The notes under the pieces are model-generated. The model saw only the letters and a program-made list of their open reading frames with translations, ran no database searches and was not told the origin of the DNA. 48,720 nucleotides of DNA, taken from Oscillospiraceae bacterium. Its GTDB lineage: Bacteria > Bacillota > Clostridia > Oscillospirales > Ruminococcaceae. Both the position numbers and the translations under genes were made by a program. Below are positions 17,576 through 25,532 of the stretch, in pieces. Position 1 is the stretch's first letter; each line of letters starts with the position of its first letter. The DNA lies in contig JALEMR010000037.1 in assembly GCA_022768245.1 (NCBI GenBank), forward strand, positions 1 to 48,720, in the 5' to 3' direction.

Positions 17576-19516
17576 TCACTTATTAAGGCTTTCTCTTGTG
17601 TAGTCCAGAAGTCCGCCTGCGAGGATGATATCCTTTGTGCGGCCCGAAAGCTCGCAGAGAACGGGTATCTTTTCGCCCGTGGACTTGTTGACAACGGTAA
17701 GCTCGGTCTTGCCTGCAATGATGTCATTTCGGACGTTCAGAAGCTCTATCTCGTCGTCCTGATTGATCTTCTCGTAGTCGTCCTCGTTTACGAAGGTAAG
17801 AGGAAGGATTCCCGCATTGATAAGGTTTGCACGGTGGATTCTTGCGAAGGACTTCACCAGTACAGCCTTGATACCCAGATAGAGCGGAGCCAGAGCGGCA
17901 TGCTCTCTGGAAGAGCCCTGTCCGTAGTTAGAGCCGCCCACGATTACAGACGTGCCCATTTCCTTTGCTCTTGCGGGGAACTTCTCGTCGCAGACTGCAA
18001 AGCAGTGCTGAGAAATAGCGGGTATATTCGAACGCAGAGGAAGTATCTTCGCACCTGCGGGCATGATGTGGTCTGTGGTGATGTTGTCGCCCACCTTAAG
18101 GGAGCACCTGCACTTGATGTCCTCAACCAGTGGAGCGGTCTCGGGGAAGGGCTTGATATTGGGTCCTCTGAGTATCTCAACGCTGTCCATGTCCTTCTCG
18201 TCAACGGGAGGAACGATCATGTTGTCGTTGATAATGAACTCATCGGGGAGAACGAACTCGGGCATATCGCCAAGCTCTCTGGGGTCGGTGAGATAGCCCG
18301 TAATTGCGGAAGCTGCCGCCATTTCGGGAGATACCAGATAGATCTGACCGTCCTTTGTGCCGGAGCGTCCCTCGAAGTTTCTGTTGAAGGTACGCAGAGA
18401 GATGCCCTTTGAATTGGGAGACTGTCCCATTCCGATGCAGGGGCCGCATGCGCTCTCGAGAATTCTTGCGCCTGCGTCGATGAGTATAGACAGCGCGCCG
18501 TTCTGTGCAAGCATATTGAGGACCTGCTTTGAACCGGGAGCGATAGCAAGGGATACGTCGGGGTGAACGGTCTTGCCCTTTAAGATGTGTGCCACCTTAA
18601 GCATATCAAGCAGCGAGCTGTTCGTGCAGGAGCCGATGCAGACCTGATCTATCTTGAGCTTGCCTATCTCGGCAACGCTCTTTACGTTGTCGGGCGAGTG
18701 AGGACATGCTGCCAGCGGAACCAGCTCGGAAAGGTTGATCTCGATGACCTCGTCGTAAACTGCGTCCTCGTCTGCCTTCTGCTCGGTCCATACCTCGCCT
18801 CTCTTCTGAGCCTCGAGGAATTTCTTTGTGACCTCGTCGGAGGGGAATATCGAAGTAGTTGCGCCCAGCTCTGCGCCCATGTTTGTGATAGTTGCTCTTT
18901 CGGGAACGGAAAGGGTCTTGACACCCTCGCCGCAGTATTCGATGACCTTGCCCACGCCGCCCTTTACGGACATTCTGCGGAGCACCTCAAGGATAACGTC
19001 CTTAGCCGCTACCCAAGGAGAAAGCTTGCCTGTGAGCTCCACCTTGACGATCTTGGGATATGTAATATAGTAAGCGCCGCCGCCCATAGCTACAGCCACG
19101 TCCAGTCCGCCTGCGCCGATAGCGATCATGCCGATGCCGCCGCCTGTGGGAGTATGGCTGTCCGAGCCGATAAGTGTCTTTCCGGGGATACCGAAGCGCT
19201 CTAAGTGCACCTGATGGCAGATACCGTTTCCGGGTCTGCTGAAATAGATGCCGTGTTTCTTTGCAACCGAACCGATAAATCTGTGGTCGTCTGCATTTTC
19301 AAAGCCCGACTGAAGAGTGTTGTGGTCGATATAAGCCACCGAGCGTTCTGTTTTAACTCTCGGCACGCCCATTGCCTCGTATTCAAGGTACGCCATTGTT
19401 CCCGTAGCGTCCTGAGTAAGGGTCTGGTCGATCCTGATACCGATTTCCTGTCCTTTGACAAACTCGCCGTCAACGAGGTGAGCTTTGAGAATTTTCTCTG
19501 TGAGTGTAAGTCCCAT
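17576..19516 (-). CDS. acn: Aconitate hydratase
   Basis: This 646-residue enzyme isomerises citrate to isocitrate. Iron-sulfur cysteines sit in GSCTNSS and CGPCIGMG, and the substrate region has GSDSHTPTGGGIG. The C-terminal swivel domain has GGSNYGQGSSREHAALAPL. The length matches the short bacterial and archaeal aconitase class rather than the 890-residue AcnA. GAAAGGAATG precedes the start. It leads the cluster acn, DUF3795, TraX, icd, rex, with a consensus promoter and a candidate Rex operator upstream. No citrate synthase gene lies in the window. Confidence 0.95.
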   Translation of the reverse strand: MGLTLTEKILKAHLVDGEFVKGQEIGIRIDQTLTQDATGTMAYLEYEAMGVPRVKTERSVAYIDHNTLQSGFENADDHRFIGSVAKKHGIYFSRPGNGICHQVHLERFGIPGKTLIGSDSHTPTGGGIGMIAIGAGGLDVAVAMGGGAYYITYPKIVKVELTGKLSPWVAAKDVILEVLRRMSVKGGVGKVIEYCGEGVKTLSVPERATITNMGAELGATTSIFPSDEVTKKFLEAQKRGEVWTEQKADEDAVYDEVIEINLSELVPLAACPHSPDNVKSVAEIGKLKIDQVCIGSCTNSSLLDMLKVAHILKGKTVHPDVSLAIAPGSKQVLNMLAQNGALSILIDAGARILESACGPCIGMGQSPNSKGISLRTFNRNFEGRSGTKDGQIYLVSPEMAAASAITGYLTDPRELGDMPEFVLPDEFIINDNMIVPPVDEKDMDSVEILRGPNIKPFPETAPLVEDIKCRCSLKVGDNITTDHIMPAGAKILPLRSNIPAISQHCFAVCDEKFPARAKEMGTSVIVGGSNYGQGSSREHAALAPLYLGIKAVLVKSFARIHRANLINAGILPLTFVNEDDYEKINQDDEIELLNVRNDIIAGKTELTVVNKSTGEKIPVLCELSGRTKDIILAGGLLDYTRESLNK

Positions 19517-19568
19517 AAAGATTCATTCCTTTCTGCAATATTGCAAAGCTTGATAATATACACAATTA

Positions 19569-19597
19569 ATTATAGCTTTTTTCTCGCATTTTGTCAA
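19569..19597 (-). promoter_or_regulatory. SigA promoter of the acn-icd-rex cluster
   Basis: On the minus strand TTGACA (19597-19592), 17 bases and TATAAT (19574-19569) match the consensus exactly, about 50 bases before the acn start. Confidence 0.88.
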
Positions 19598-19606
19598 TGA
19601 CATTGA

Positions 19607-19624
19607 TAGTTAATTTTTTAACAT
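19607..19624. promoter_or_regulatory. Candidate Rex operator
   Basis: TAGTTAATTTTTTAACAT matches TTGTTAA-N4-TTAACAA at 12 of 14 defined positions, with the GTTAA/TTAAC core intact on both sides. It ends ten bases upstream of the acn -35 box. The rex gene lies in the same cluster. The surroundings are AT-rich, so a chance match is possible. Confidence 0.55.
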
Positions 19625-19714
19625 TTTACAATTATTTATATTAATTTTACATTTGCATAATATTTCAGATAATAACGAAAGCTCCGCCGTATTTCACAGC
19701 AGAGCTTATCATCA

Positions 19715-20839
19715 TTAACCAAAGAAAGCGGGATACTTCGCTATCAGAGCCGAAAGTATCATCGGCGAAATAATTATCAGAATATAGATGACCGCGAATA
19801 TCCACAGACAGGGCGACTTTGCTGCGGTTTTCCAGGTAAGTCCGTCCATTCCCCGTGTTTCCTCTGCGAGGAATTCCTCGTACACCTCATGCTTCGGAGC
19901 GCTGTCCTCCTCCCTATCCTCCTTGTTTCCCCGGAGCGTTTTACCGAAAAGGACAAGTCCGATGAGCCCCAGTAACAGCAGTATGATAATATACACAATG
20001 GTCGCGGAGCTCATTGTTTCCTGAGAAGCACCAACAGTCATAAGCCCCAGAAGTGCGTTTATCAGATTATTGAATATGTGCAGAATAATGGACGGGATAA
20101 TCGAATTTGCCTTGATGTCGATATAGCTGAAAAACAGCCCGAGAACAAAGCCCACGATGAACTGCAGAACATTTCCGTGGAAAAGTCCGAAGCACAGCGA
20201 CGACATGATGATACCGAAGCGGCGGCTCACAGCACTGAAGTTTTTAAGCGCCATTCCGCGGAAAAGTATCTCCTCGGCGATAGGTCCGAGTATGACCATA
20301 TAGATGAACAGGAGCACATCGGTCAGCGTCCCCTTGCCGAAGGACAGAAGTGTAGCTGTTGAATCGGACATGCCCGGATCTCCCGTTATGGAAATATACA
20401 CAGTCTGAATGATCAGACATACCGCCTGTATACCTACTGTCAGAAGCATTGCGGATATAATGGCAGAGACTCCAAGCTCGGACTTTTTAAACATATCCGA
20501 CGAGCCTTTGAGCCGTCTCGAAAAATGAAGTCCTATGACCGACGCAGCGATATTTCCTACTATATATGCAGCTGAAACCGATATGAGCATGATGAGCGCC
20601 AGTCTGCCTTCGTCCACATCATTTCCCATTGCCATCTCTGCAGCCATGTTATAATATCCCAGACATATCAGAACGATCAACTGAATGACATTAAGAAAAA
20701 GAAAATGCAGCAGAAATGCTCCGCCCGTGCGGTTATATACTCGTGCTATCTCCCTTTTCACAAAGGACGGGTGACGATATCCTCCCTCGTCGGGGAACGG
20801 CTGTACCGTTCCCGTGTTAAAGTTTTCTGTTTGTTCCAT
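19715..20839 (-). CDS. CPBP-family (CAAX protease / Abi) membrane protein
   Basis: This 374-residue protein has about eight membrane helices and the three CPBP motifs: EEILFRG with the catalytic Glu pair, FGLFHGN and HIFNN. These are intramembrane metalloprotease-like proteins related to type II CAAX prenyl endopeptidases. In bacteria they are linked to bacteriocin self-immunity or protein processing; the role here is unknown. AAGGAGG lies upstream of the start. No bacteriocin gene was seen nearby. Confidence 0.9.
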   Translation of the reverse strand: MEQTENFNTGTVQPFPDEGGYRHPSFVKREIARVYNRTGGAFLLHFLFLNVIQLIVLICLGYYNMAAEMAMGNDVDEGRLALIMLISVSAAYIVGNIAASVIGLHFSRRLKGSSDMFKKSELGVSAIISAMLLTVGIQAVCLIIQTVYISITGDPGMSDSTATLLSFGKGTLTDVLLFIYMVILGPIAEEILFRGMALKNFSAVSRRFGIIMSSLCFGLFHGNVLQFIVGFVLGLFFSYIDIKANSIIPSIILHIFNNLINALLGLMTVGASQETMSSATIVYIIILLLLGLIGLVLFGKTLRGNKEDREEDSAPKHEVYEEFLAEETRGMDGLTWKTAAKSPCLWIFAVIYILIIISPMILSALIAKYPAFFG

Positions 20840-20878
20840 GTTTAACCTCCTTGAAGAATAATGTTGTATATGTAAAGA

Positions 20879-22060
20879 CTAAAAATCGCCTTTGCATTTC
20901 TTGCGTGTACGCAGGTAAAATCCCACCGACAGAATTATCATCACAGTTATCTCGATAAGCAGAGCAAGTATCGCTCCGAGAAGAAAACCGTCCCGGAAGT
21001 TCTCACTTCCGAAATCTAAGCTGATCAGCATATCTCCGTAGATGATAAGACAGGGAATGTAAATGCAGAGATAGGTTATCATCACCGTTCTTGCATGGCG
21101 GAGCATTGAATCTCCGTCGGAATAAAACTGCGGCGGCTCACCCTCGTATTCCTTCAGCCAGACAATGTAGCCGCTCACCTTCGTCACCGACTTGAACTGC
21201 AGCTTCCAGCCCGCTTCCATGTTTGAAAGAAGATACTCATCGGAGATATCGTTCTGATAATCCACCGCAAATTTTATCTTTCTCGGGCTGCCCTTAATAA
21301 AGAAAAATATGATCCCGAACTTTCCGAAGCGATAGAAATTCCAGCCCTTTCGTTCCATTTCCTCCACATACTTCTCCGTCAAATCGGGCGAAAGGTACCA
21401 GCCTATGCGAAATTTTCTCACAAGCTTTTTCTCGCGGCGCAGCTGCTTTTCCTCTGCCTTGGTGTAGATGAAATTCTCCCTCGGAATGGTGAAGTCGATA
21501 TCCGTCTCCACCTTAAGGATATTATCGTATACCTTGCCGCATTTTCTCAGCCTGATATATGCGATGATACAGCCTATCACCACCGCAGCTGTTATCAGAA
21601 CCATGACGGAAAGAATTATCCAAAAATACCAATAATCCTCGTCGCCCTTAGCAGGGATACCGTCCTCGGTATAGCCAGTCACAAAGCCCGAGATATAACC
21701 CAGAAAAAACAGCACTGTGTAAAAGCAGAGAAATTTCAGCACGCTTATCATCTTGCGGTAGCTGCGGCAGGAAGGGGTTATGCTCACCTCTCCGTCATGC
21801 TCGGCGGCATAGTTGTTCCTGTTGCCGCAGACAGAGCGCCAGCCGTCCTCACGCATTTTCCGCGGAACAGCTCCGCCGCATTTCGGACTGCGCCTGATAA
21901 CATAGCTTTTCCGACAGGGTTCGCCCTTTTCAAAATAGAGGTCGCCCGAAAAGAAATTCATGCCGCACAGAAAAAGTCCGTCCGCACTGAGGTCGGAAAG
22001 AAACTTTTCCGTTTTGAAAATATCGAGCCAATAGAATGGTTTATGCTTAACGATACTCAA
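20879..22060 (-). CDS. DUF2812 membrane protein
   Basis: This 393-residue protein has two DUF2812-like cytoplasmic modules with the aromatic, charged pattern around EEMERKGWNFYRFGKFG and MEAGWKLQFKSV, plus membrane-helix pairs near 110-175 and 330-385. DUF2812 proteins are usually encoded beside a PadR repressor, as here. The start is TTG at 22060, overlapping the PadR stop as TTGA and preceded by GGGGGTGAT, so translation is coupled. Function unknown. Confidence 0.85.
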   Translation of the reverse strand: MSIVKHKPFYWLDIFKTEKFLSDLSADGLFLCGMNFFSGDLYFEKGEPCRKSYVIRRSPKCGGAVPRKMREDGWRSVCGNRNNYAAEHDGEVSITPSCRSYRKMISVLKFLCFYTVLFFLGYISGFVTGYTEDGIPAKGDEDYWYFWIILSVMVLITAAVVIGCIIAYIRLRKCGKVYDNILKVETDIDFTIPRENFIYTKAEEKQLRREKKLVRKFRIGWYLSPDLTEKYVEEMERKGWNFYRFGKFGIIFFFIKGSPRKIKFAVDYQNDISDEYLLSNMEAGWKLQFKSVTKVSGYIVWLKEYEGEPPQFYSDGDSMLRHARTVMITYLCIYIPCLIIYGDMLISLDFGSENFRDGFLLGAILALLIEITVMIILSVGFYLRTRKKCKGDF

Positions 22061-22422
22061 TGTTCATCACCCCCGCTGCTGCCGAAGCTGCCGTCGTCCG
22101 CAGTGAGCGAATCCCTGTACAGATGAAGGATACGCTCCTTTTCGGCGGCAAGCAATGCTCTCCCCTTATCGGTTATTACGTATACTATTTTCTTGTCGCT
22201 GTCATCGTACACCTCGATGATCTCGCTTTTTATCATTTTATTTATCGTTCCGTATATAGTACCGGAGCCCAGCTTTATTCTACCCTCGGTCAGTTCGTCC
22301 ACGTATTTTATGATGCCGTAGCCATGTCTCGGCACCTGCAGCGACAGCAGCATATAAAACGCTGTCTCCGTCATGGGAAGGTGGGACTGTATAAATTTTT
22401 CCAGTTCTTTATCCGTATTCAA
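22057..22422 (-). CDS. PadR-family transcriptional repressor
   Basis: About 121 residues. The winged-helix PadR pattern is clear: MTETAFYMLLSLQVPRHGYG, then GSGTIYGTINKMI and the basic wing KKIVYVITDKG. The open frame reaches far upstream to 22695 but crosses the promoter, so the true start must be later. TTG at 22422 gives the usual family length, and GGTGAG lies nine bases upstream. A near-leaderless ATG at 22470 is an alternative. It probably represses its own operon with the DUF2812 gene through two dyads at its promoter. Confidence 0.88.
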   Translation of the reverse strand: MNTDKELEKFIQSHLPMTETAFYMLLSLQVPRHGYGIIKYVDELTEGRIKLGSGTIYGTINKMIKSEIIEVYDDSDKKIVYVITDKGRALLAAEKERILHLYRDSLTADDGSFGSSGGDEH

Positions 22423-22445
22423 GCCTGTCAGCTCACCGCTTTCGT

Positions 22446-22462
22446 ATATCACACTGTGACAT
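22446..22462. promoter_or_regulatory. PadR operator-like dyad, downstream copy
   Basis: ATATCACACTGTGACAT has 7-base arms with one mismatch around a 3-base centre. It lies about 10 bases past the expected transcription start of the padR operon. Confidence 0.6.
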
Positions 22463-22477
22463 ATTTTCATATTTAGC

Positions 22478-22506
22478 ATTATATCACGGTGTGATATAGT
22501 TGTCAA
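22478..22506 (-). promoter_or_regulatory. SigA promoter of the padR-DUF2812 operon
   Basis: On the minus strand TTGACA (22506-22501), 17 bases and TATAAT (22483-22478), an exact consensus. An operator-like dyad fills the spacer. Confidence 0.88.
22481..22497. promoter_or_regulatory. PadR operator-like dyad, promoter copy
   Basis: ATATCACGGTGTGATAT is a perfect 7-3-7 dyad between the -35 and -10 boxes. Its centre is 35 bases from the second copy. Binding here would block RNA polymerase. Confidence 0.7.
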
Positions 22507-22539
22507 TAGTTTTTTAAATTTTTTTCGATGAATCTCTAT

Positions 22540-22568
22540 TTGACATTTTTCGCATAAAGGTTTATAAT
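22540..22568 (+). promoter_or_regulatory. SigA promoter of tyrA
   Basis: TTGACA (22540-22545), 17 bases and TATAAT (22563-22568) match the consensus exactly. The predicted start, near 22575, coincides with the first base of the repeat-built leader. Confidence 0.88.
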
Positions 22569-22574
22569 ATAAAA

Positions 22575-22688
22575 AGCTGTTAGCAATTAGCAAATAGCAA
22601 TTAGCCTTATCAGCATTCAGTCTGTAAGAATCCCGGTGACTAATAACCGGATCGCTAATTGCTAATTGCTGATCGCTATTCGCTAATT
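22575..22688. repeat. Opposed 7-bp tandem repeats in the tyrA leader
   Basis: The left array (22579-22604) holds about four AATTAGC-type units and the right array (22653-22687) five GCTAATT-type units, the reverse complement. The 48-base middle contains CCGGT and ACCGG arms. Transcribed from 22575, the arrays can fold into a long stem that ends about seven bases before the tyrA ribosome site. Confidence 0.8.
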
Positions 22689-22709
22689 CTTTCAAAGGGA
22701 GTATATGAA

Positions 22710-23540
22710 ATGAAAATAACCGTCGTTGGACTTGGACTTATCGGAGGTTCCCTCTGCAAGCACATAAAAAAACATACCGACCATATCGTCAGCGGTATCG
22801 ACACAAATCCCGAAACGATAAGAATGGCAGTATCACAGGGCGCAATAGATTACGAGGATAAGGACGTAAGCACTGCCGATATCACCATTATCGGACTTTT
22901 CCCCGACAAGTGCATAGATTACTGCATTGAAAACGCCTCCGTGTTCAAAAAGGACAGCATCGTCATCGACGTCTGCGGCGTCAAAAATGCGGTGGTCTCG
23001 GCGGTGGAGCCTGTTCTGGCAGAGCATGGCGTGACCTTCGTGGGCGTTCACCCGATGGCGGGACGCGAATTCTCGGGCTATGAGTATTCTCTGGACAATC
23101 TCTTCGACAACGCAAGCTTTATCATGACCCCCACCGAAAACACTCCCGAAAAGGCAGTCAATCTGCTGGAGGACTTCGCATATGCTATCCACTTCAAAAA
23201 GGTGGTAAAGACTACTCCCGAGGATCACGATTCCATAATCGCCTTTACCAGCCAGCTTGCCCATGTGGTCTCCAATGCGTACATAAAAAGCCCCACACAT
23301 CAGCGGCAGCTTGGCTTTTCCGCAGGAAGCTTCCAGGACCTGACCCGTGTTGCAAAGCTCAATGAGGATATGTGGACTCCCCTGTTTCTTATGAACAGAG
23401 AGCCTCTTGTATTCGAGATAGATTATATCATCGACAGGCTCACCGAGTACCGCAACGCCATAAACGACAACGACGCGGATTCTCTTCACGAGCTTCTCAA
23501 ACAGGGACGTATCCTTAAGGAGAATACGAAGACTTTATAA
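22710..23540 (+). CDS. tyrA: Prephenate dehydrogenase
   Basis: This 276-residue enzyme oxidises prephenate to 4-hydroxyphenylpyruvate in tyrosine synthesis. It opens with the NAD-binding VVGLGLIGGSLCK. Other motifs are GVHPMAGRE, EDHDSIIAFTSQLAHVVSNA with the catalytic His region, and SFQDLTRVA. No ACT or chorismate mutase domain is fused. The start at 22710 has AAAGGGAG eight bases upstream; the longer frame to 22659 runs through the repeat leader and is rejected. It stands alone and ends in a strong terminator. Confidence 0.93.
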   Translation: MKITVVGLGLIGGSLCKHIKKHTDHIVSGIDTNPETIRMAVSQGAIDYEDKDVSTADITIIGLFPDKCIDYCIENASVFKKDSIVIDVCGVKNAVVSAVEPVLAEHGVTFVGVHPMAGREFSGYEYSLDNLFDNASFIMTPTENTPEKAVNLLEDFAYAIHFKKVVKTTPEDHDSIIAFTSQLAHVVSNAYIKSPTHQRQLGFSAGSFQDLTRVAKLNEDMWTPLFLMNREPLVFEIDYIIDRLTEYRNAINDNDADSLHELLKQGRILKENTKTL

Positions 23541-23544
23541 TACC

Positions 23545-23578
23545 AAAACGGCATATCCTGCGCGGATATGCCGTTTTT
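23545..23578 (+). terminator. Intrinsic terminator after tyrA
   Basis: A 14-bp perfect stem (23545-23558 with 23564-23577) with a 5-base loop and a T-run. Confidence 0.9.
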
Positions 23579-23641
23579 ATACCGGGCTCCATTACAAAAT
23601 TTACAATTTTGCCGCCGAAGCCGCCGTACATACCGCCCTCG

Positions 23642-23658
23642 CAAAGTCTTTGACTTTG
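23642..23658. repeat. Small hairpin downstream of the GNAT gene
   Basis: CAAAGTC and GACTTTG flank a TTT loop. GCCCTC and GAGGGC copies (near 23635 and 23691) could close an outer stem. It lies past the end of the minus-strand GNAT gene and may stabilise or end that transcript, but there is no T-run. Confidence 0.35.
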
Positions 23659-23703
23659 GCGGCATTGCAAACAACTTTGTTATTTACAATAGAGGGCAGT
23701 ATA

Positions 23704-24144
23704 TCATGTATCTATCCTTTTCATTTCGGTAATGGTCTTGTTCCTGTAAACAAGATCATCACGCACGGAAAAGCCCGCCTTCTCCCAGAAGGCATTGCCC
23801 CCTTCGTTTCTTTCGAACACCACCAGCGCAGCCTTGTTTATTCCGCAGTCCTTAAGAGCGCTCACTGCCCTTCCGACCAGCGCCGAGCCTATCCCCCTGC
23901 CGCGGTATGCGGGATTTACCGCCGTATGATAGATATATCCTCTTCTGCCGTCGTTTCCCGCAATTATCACGCCTATTATCTTCCCATCGTCCTCCGAAAC
24001 AAAGCAGGTATCGGGATTCCTTTTCAGAAAGCGCTCTATCCCCTCTTGTGAGTCATCAAGGTCATTAAGTCCCATGCCCTTGCAGGACAGCCACAAAGCG
24101 TATACCTGTCCGTAATCGTCAATTGTCATTTTTCGTATGATCAT
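23704..24144 (-). CDS. GNAT-family N-acetyltransferase
   Basis: This 146-residue acetyltransferase has the acetyl-CoA loop in NPAYRGRGIGSALVGRAV, an upstream VIIAGNDGRRGYIYH strand and a C-terminal NAFWEKAGF segment. The substrate cannot be told from the sequence. Its ATG overlaps the stop of the HD-GYP gene as ATGA, so it ends an MCP, HD-GYP, GNAT operon. Confidence 0.9.
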   Translation of the reverse strand: MIIRKMTIDDYGQVYALWLSCKGMGLNDLDDSQEGIERFLKRNPDTCFVSEDDGKIIGVIIAGNDGRRGYIYHTAVNPAYRGRGIGSALVGRAVSALKDCGINKAALVVFERNEGGNAFWEKAGFSVRDDLVYRNKTITEMKRIDT

Positions 24145-25505
24145 TTGATGATCACCGACTTTCCCATTTCCGCCTCAATATCTTCAACGCTCACTGCTGC
24201 TGCCCTGCTATCCGCCGCAAACTCGGCGTGGACTTCTTCGACCTTGTCGCGGATATCAAGAAAGGTCTCCGCGATTATCGGGTCAAAATCCTGTCCGCTG
24301 CCCTGTCTGATTATATCGAAGCATTTGTCCAACGGCATCGCATCACGGTAACAACGCTTTTCCGACACAGCGTCGAACACGTCCGCAACCGCCATTATCC
24401 TCGCAGCAAGAGGTATCTCCTTCCGTTCAAGCCCCTCGGGATAGCCTCTGCCGTTCCACTTTTCATGGTGATACCGTGCGACCTCGTATGCCATTTTCCG
24501 ATATTCCTCGTCGCCTAAGTTGCGGAAGGTCTCCAGGATTATCTCTCCGCCCTTTTCCGCATGGAGCTTCATCTGTGCGAATTCCTCGTCGGAAAGCTTT
24601 CCCGGCTTCTGAAGAATAGCGTCGGGAACGGATATTTTTCCGATATCATGCATAGGCGCCGCCTTCAGAAGATTGGTAATAAAATCCTTTGTGATAACGT
24701 CGCCGAAATACCCCCTGTTCTGTAGCTCTTCGGCGATAAGCTGCACATAGCGGCTGGTGCGCTTGATATGTCCGCCCGTGCTGTTGTCGCGGTTTTCGAC
24801 GAGGTTCGCAAAGCTCATGACCGTTTCGGTGTGGAGCTGTGAAAGAGTCCTTAAGGCGGGGTCCTCGGAATTCATATACACTCCTATGACAAACATCGTT
24901 ACTGCCAGACTCGACAAAAGTATCTCAGGAAATATCATCTGGACAGTCGATACCACAGCAAGCATGAATAAATATGTCATTACGCATGCACGCTTATGAG
25001 TTTCAATGTAATTCCAGCGCTTGATAAAAATGATTATTGACATTACAGCATAAACTGCAGCCATAATATAACATGTATATACAGATACGCCCATTGAATA
25101 ATTGGTATACTCTCCCTTAATATACTCAAGCGAAGGAGAATAACAGAACACTACGATAATATTCAGGATAAAGGGAAGGAATATCAGACCCTTATCCGTT
25201 TTTTTCTTTGGAAAAGCTCCCGTAATATGAAGCATATACAGAAAAAATACAAATATGACCGCGTCCAGACTTGAGAGTAAAAGTGCATGAAAAACTCTGT
25301 TAAATGCGGTATATATCAATTTGTCATCATTTACGGCATATGCTGTAACGCCGTCAAAGAACACCTCCGCGATACCGAGGATAAGCAGTTCATCAAACAG
25401 GGTATCCTTTAGGCTGCTGTGATTTCTCCTGCATTCGCGCAGGTAAATGAACGCAACATATACCAGCACTGCCAGACAGCCGATCTGAAGCTTTATATAT
25501 TCCAT
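24141..25505 (-). CDS. Membrane HD-GYP cyclic-di-GMP phosphodiesterase
   Basis: This 454-residue protein has an N-terminal membrane sensor of about seven helices (residues 1-215) and a C-terminal HD-GYP domain. Metal and catalytic motifs are GGHIKRTSRY, MHDIGK (285-290), HHEKWNGRGYPEGL (346-359) and AVADVFDA. Such domains hydrolyse cyclic-di-GMP to pGpG or GMP. It lies 27 bases after the MCP gene. The two may share a signal, since both have an N-terminal membrane sensor. Confidence 0.93.
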   Translation of the reverse strand: MEYIKLQIGCLAVLVYVAFIYLRECRRNHSSLKDTLFDELLILGIAEVFFDGVTAYAVNDDKLIYTAFNRVFHALLLSSLDAVIFVFFLYMLHITGAFPKKKTDKGLIFLPFILNIIVVFCYSPSLEYIKGEYTNYSMGVSVYTCYIMAAVYAVMSIIIFIKRWNYIETHKRACVMTYLFMLAVVSTVQMIFPEILLSSLAVTMFVIGVYMNSEDPALRTLSQLHTETVMSFANLVENRDNSTGGHIKRTSRYVQLIAEELQNRGYFGDVITKDFITNLLKAAPMHDIGKISVPDAILQKPGKLSDEEFAQMKLHAEKGGEIILETFRNLGDEEYRKMAYEVARYHHEKWNGRGYPEGLERKEIPLAARIMAVADVFDAVSEKRCYRDAMPLDKCFDIIRQGSGQDFDPIIAETFLDIRDKVEEVHAEFAADSRAAAVSVEDIEAEMGKSVIIK

Positions 25506-25532
25506 GATTATATACCATCCCTTTTAGGCGGA

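Noticed and set aside
19715-22060. Bacteriocin immunity or antiphage locus around the CPBP and PadR-DUF2812 genes
   Set aside because: No peptide precursor, export ABC transporter, toxin or nuclease is present; the neighbours are ordinary metabolic genes.
22575-22688. CRISPR-like array
   Set aside because: Units are only 7 bp, contiguous and without spacers, and the two arrays are in opposite orientation.
22569-22709. Tyrosine T-box leader for tyrA
   Set aside because: The leader is only about 135 bases, has no T-box sequence and no terminator.
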